Shown here: piece after piece, positions 14,481-15,738 of the stretch
Position numbering within the stretch: position 1 is the first letter of the stretch
How the letters are laid out: each line of letters opens with the position of its first letter
From: Candidatus Heimdallarchaeota archaeon
Lineage (GTDB): Archaea > Asgardarchaeota > Heimdallarchaeia > JABLTI01
Direction of reading: 5' to 3'
DNA length: 15,738 nucleotides
Assembly: GCA_030671945.1 (NCBI GenBank)
Contig: DAOVHJ010000014.1
Coordinates: 1-15,738 of the forward strand
Notes under the pieces: generated by a model
Told to the model about the DNA's origin: nothing
What the model saw: the letters and a program-made list of their open reading frames with translations, nothing else
Databases searched by the model: none
Program-made: the position numbers and the translations under genes

Positions 14481-14511
14481 AGTTAGAAAGTAAATGCTTT
14501 GCTAATTTTTT
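14481..14511 (+). terminator. Hairpin with U-tract after ureohydrolase
   Basis: AG-TTAG-AAAG (14481-14490) can pair with CTTT-(G)-CTAA-TT (14497-14507) around a 6-base loop, a 10-pair stem with one bulged G and one G-U pair, followed directly by four T bases. It starts 18 bases after the stop codon and resembles an intrinsic terminator. Confidence 0.45.
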
Positions 14512-14693
14512 AGATAAGGCAACAATATATTCATGCTTTTTGACAGTTGCCCTCTTCATTTACCACACCAGATCTTTGAATCGAACAATAGCTAACTATA
14601 AACTAGTAAATTTTTCAACTTATTTGTTTATTGATTGACTAATTCAGCTTATCCAACAATTTTATTAAGAAGAGCATTTTGTGTTTAAGCAAG

Positions 14694-14708
14694 AAAAAAA
14701 AATATATT
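14694..14708 (+). promoter_or_regulatory. Candidate A-rich BRE and TATA box for aminotransferase
   Basis: A run of A bases leads into AATATATTT (14701-14709), centred about 31 bases before the ATG. Transcription would start within a few bases of the start codon, giving a very short or absent leader. A weak AAGGTT (14721-14726) is the only SD-like sequence. Confidence 0.4.
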
Positions 14709-14735
14709 TTCTATAAAATCAAGGTTAAGATAATT

Positions 14736-15738
14736 ATGCCAAGTTCAAAAGAACTCATGGAAATGGATACAACCTATGGAGCCCACAATTACCATCCAAT
14801 ATCTGTGGTAATTTCAAAAGCAGAGGGCGTATGGGTTTATGATCCAGAAGGGAAGAAATACTTGGACTGCTTGTCAGCATATTCAAGTCATAACACAGGA
14901 CATCGTCATCCTGAAATTATTAAAGCTCTTAAAGATCAAGCAGATCTTCTTACACTAACATCTCGAGCATTTCATAACGATAAAATGGGTCCTTTCTTAA
15001 AGCAATTATGTGATGTCATGAAACCACATGTGAATGACCCAAAGAAAACTGGCGTCATGGCTCTCCCAATGAATACCGGAGCAGAAGCAGTTGAAACTGG
15101 TTTGAAAGTCGCCCGAGCTTGGGGTTATATTAAGAAGAAGATTCCAAAAGATCAAGCAAAAATCATTGTTTGTAAAGACAACTTCCATGGAAGAACAATT
15201 ACCATTGTTGGGTTCAGCACTGATATTAGTCATGGGCGTTATTTCGGTAATTTTGGTCCTTACACTCCTGGTTTTGTTACAATAACGTATGGAGATGCAG
15301 AAGAACTTGAGAATAGAATTTTGGAATTGGGTCCTGAGAACGTTGCTGGATTCTTATTTGAACCAATGCAAGGAGAAGCAGGAGTCATTCATCCTGGTAA
15401 AGGATTCCTCAAGAAAGCTCGAGAAATTTGTACAAAATACAATGTGTTAATGATTGCAGATGAGATCCAAACTGGTTTAGGACGAACTGGCAAACTTTTT
15501 GCTTGTGATCATGAGAATGTCCAACCAGATATGTACTTGCTTGGAAAAGCACTTGGTGGAGGTGTTTATCCAGTTTCTGCTGTAATAACCACAACAGAAA
15601 TCATTGGTCCAGATGTCATTGTTCCGGGTGTTCATGGTTCAACTTTCGGTGGTAATCCTCTAGGTTCGGCTGTTGCTATGAAAGCGCTTGATTTAATTGT
15701 TGGTGATAAACTAGCTGATCGTTCAGCTGAAATGGGTG
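14736..15738 (+). CDS. rocD: Ornithine aminotransferase (class III, PLP), 3' end cut by window
   Basis: The first 334 residues of a class III aminotransferase are open to the right edge. The N-terminus is the ornithine aminotransferase signature: YGAHNYHP (14-21), then GVWVYDPEGKKYLDCLSAYS (31-50). PLP-site landmarks are NTGAEAVE (113-120), FHGRT (150-154), FEPMQGEAG (208-216), ADEIQTG (241-247), the Schiff-base lysine K271 in LGKALGGG and GSTFGGNPLG (301-310). It should convert ornithine and 2-oxoglutarate into glutamate-5-semialdehyde and glutamate. Full-length family members have about 400 residues, so roughly the last 65 or so are missing. The ATG start matches the family N-terminus. It follows the ureohydrolase on the same strand but has its own TATA-like element and a terminator between them. 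Confidence 0.9.
   Translation, partial: MPSSKELMEMDTTYGAHNYHPISVVISKAEGVWVYDPEGKKYLDCLSAYSSHNTGHRHPEIIKALKDQADLLTLTSRAFHNDKMGPFLKQLCDVMKPHVNDPKKTGVMALPMNTGAEAVETGLKVARAWGYIKKKIPKDQAKIIVCKDNFHGRTITIVGFSTDISHGRYFGNFGPYTPGFVTITYGDAEELENRILELGPENVAGFLFEPMQGEAGVIHPGKGFLKKAREICTKYNVLMIADEIQTGLGRTGKLFACDHENVQPDMYLLGKALGGGVYPVSAVITTTEIIGPDVIVPGVHGSTFGGNPLGSAVAMKALDLIVGDKLADRSAEMG

Larger units (their letters stand above)
14464..14735. other. 272-base intergenic region, ureohydrolase to aminotransferase
   Basis: No reading frame of useful length is seen. The left end holds a hairpin with T-tract (14481-14511), the right end an A-run and TATA-like element (14694-14708). The middle (about 14520-14690) is plain AT-rich sequence in which I recognise nothing. 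Confidence 0.6.

Noticed and set aside
14576..14588. T-loop-like sequence on the minus strand (TTGTTCGATTCAA) hinting at a tRNA
   Set aside because: Only three stem pairs form and no acceptor, anticodon or D arm could be found around it.
15006..15594. Minus-strand frames at the right end
   Set aside because: They lie opposite a clearly conserved ornithine aminotransferase frame that is open to the window edge.

Overview
The window looks like archaeal chromosome, most likely from an Asgard (Heimdall-like) lineage. The archaeal part is well supported: an eS6 - aIF2-gamma - PIN-domain operon reading leftwards, a DUF5814-type Ski2-like helicase, TATA-type promoters and Shine-Dalgarno (SD) sites of the GAGG/GGAGG kind. 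The Asgard part is inference. It rests on a small longin-like protein, an EF1A-family GTPase with eRF3/Hbs1-like switch features, and AT-rich DNA (about one third G+C by eye). Fifteen protein genes are supported, one of them cut by the right edge. Five start with TTG and one with GTG. No rRNA, tRNA, CRISPR array, IS element or phage gene was seen.

Layout: 1-330 is non-coding and holds an 8-bp inverted repeat. 331-7330 is a rightward block: a winged-helix/methyltransferase-like protein, the DUF5814 helicase with two cysteine clusters, the longin-like protein, an unrecognised 129-residue protein, the EF1A/eRF3/Hbs1-like GTPase and a PHP-family phosphoesterase. A second, eroded methyltransferase (7331-8179, minus) meets the PHP gene stop-to-stop with no base between. 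It is divergent from a dCMP deaminase (8270-8821, plus). 8831-11207 (minus) is the eS6 - aIF2-gamma - PIN operon, whose three genes all start with TTG behind SD-like sites. Upstream of it, on the same strand but separated by a U-tract and a new promoter, is a stand-alone UvrC-N-like GIY-YIG/UVR protein (11354-12313). Divergent from that are an ATC-hydrolase-family protein (12476-13375), an agmatinase/arginase-family ureohydrolase (13504-14463) and the start of an ornithine aminotransferase (14736 to the edge).

How the genes may work together: the leftward operon serves translation initiation and ribosome biogenesis. The rightward block puts a Ski2-like helicase, a translational GTPase of the release/rescue type and a PHP enzyme, some of whose relatives act on RNA 5' ends or nucleotides, on one strand. 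That is reminiscent of mRNA surveillance, but it is a hypothesis from gene order only. The right-hand genes suggest amino-acid nitrogen metabolism: a ureohydrolase could make ornithine (or putrescine) and the neighbouring aminotransferase would turn ornithine into glutamate semialdehyde. The best candidates for new biology are the GTPase with its unrecognised 129-residue neighbour, the longin-like protein, the repeat-rich N-terminal tail on aIF2-gamma, and the shortened UvrC-like protein with an insertion in its nuclease domain.
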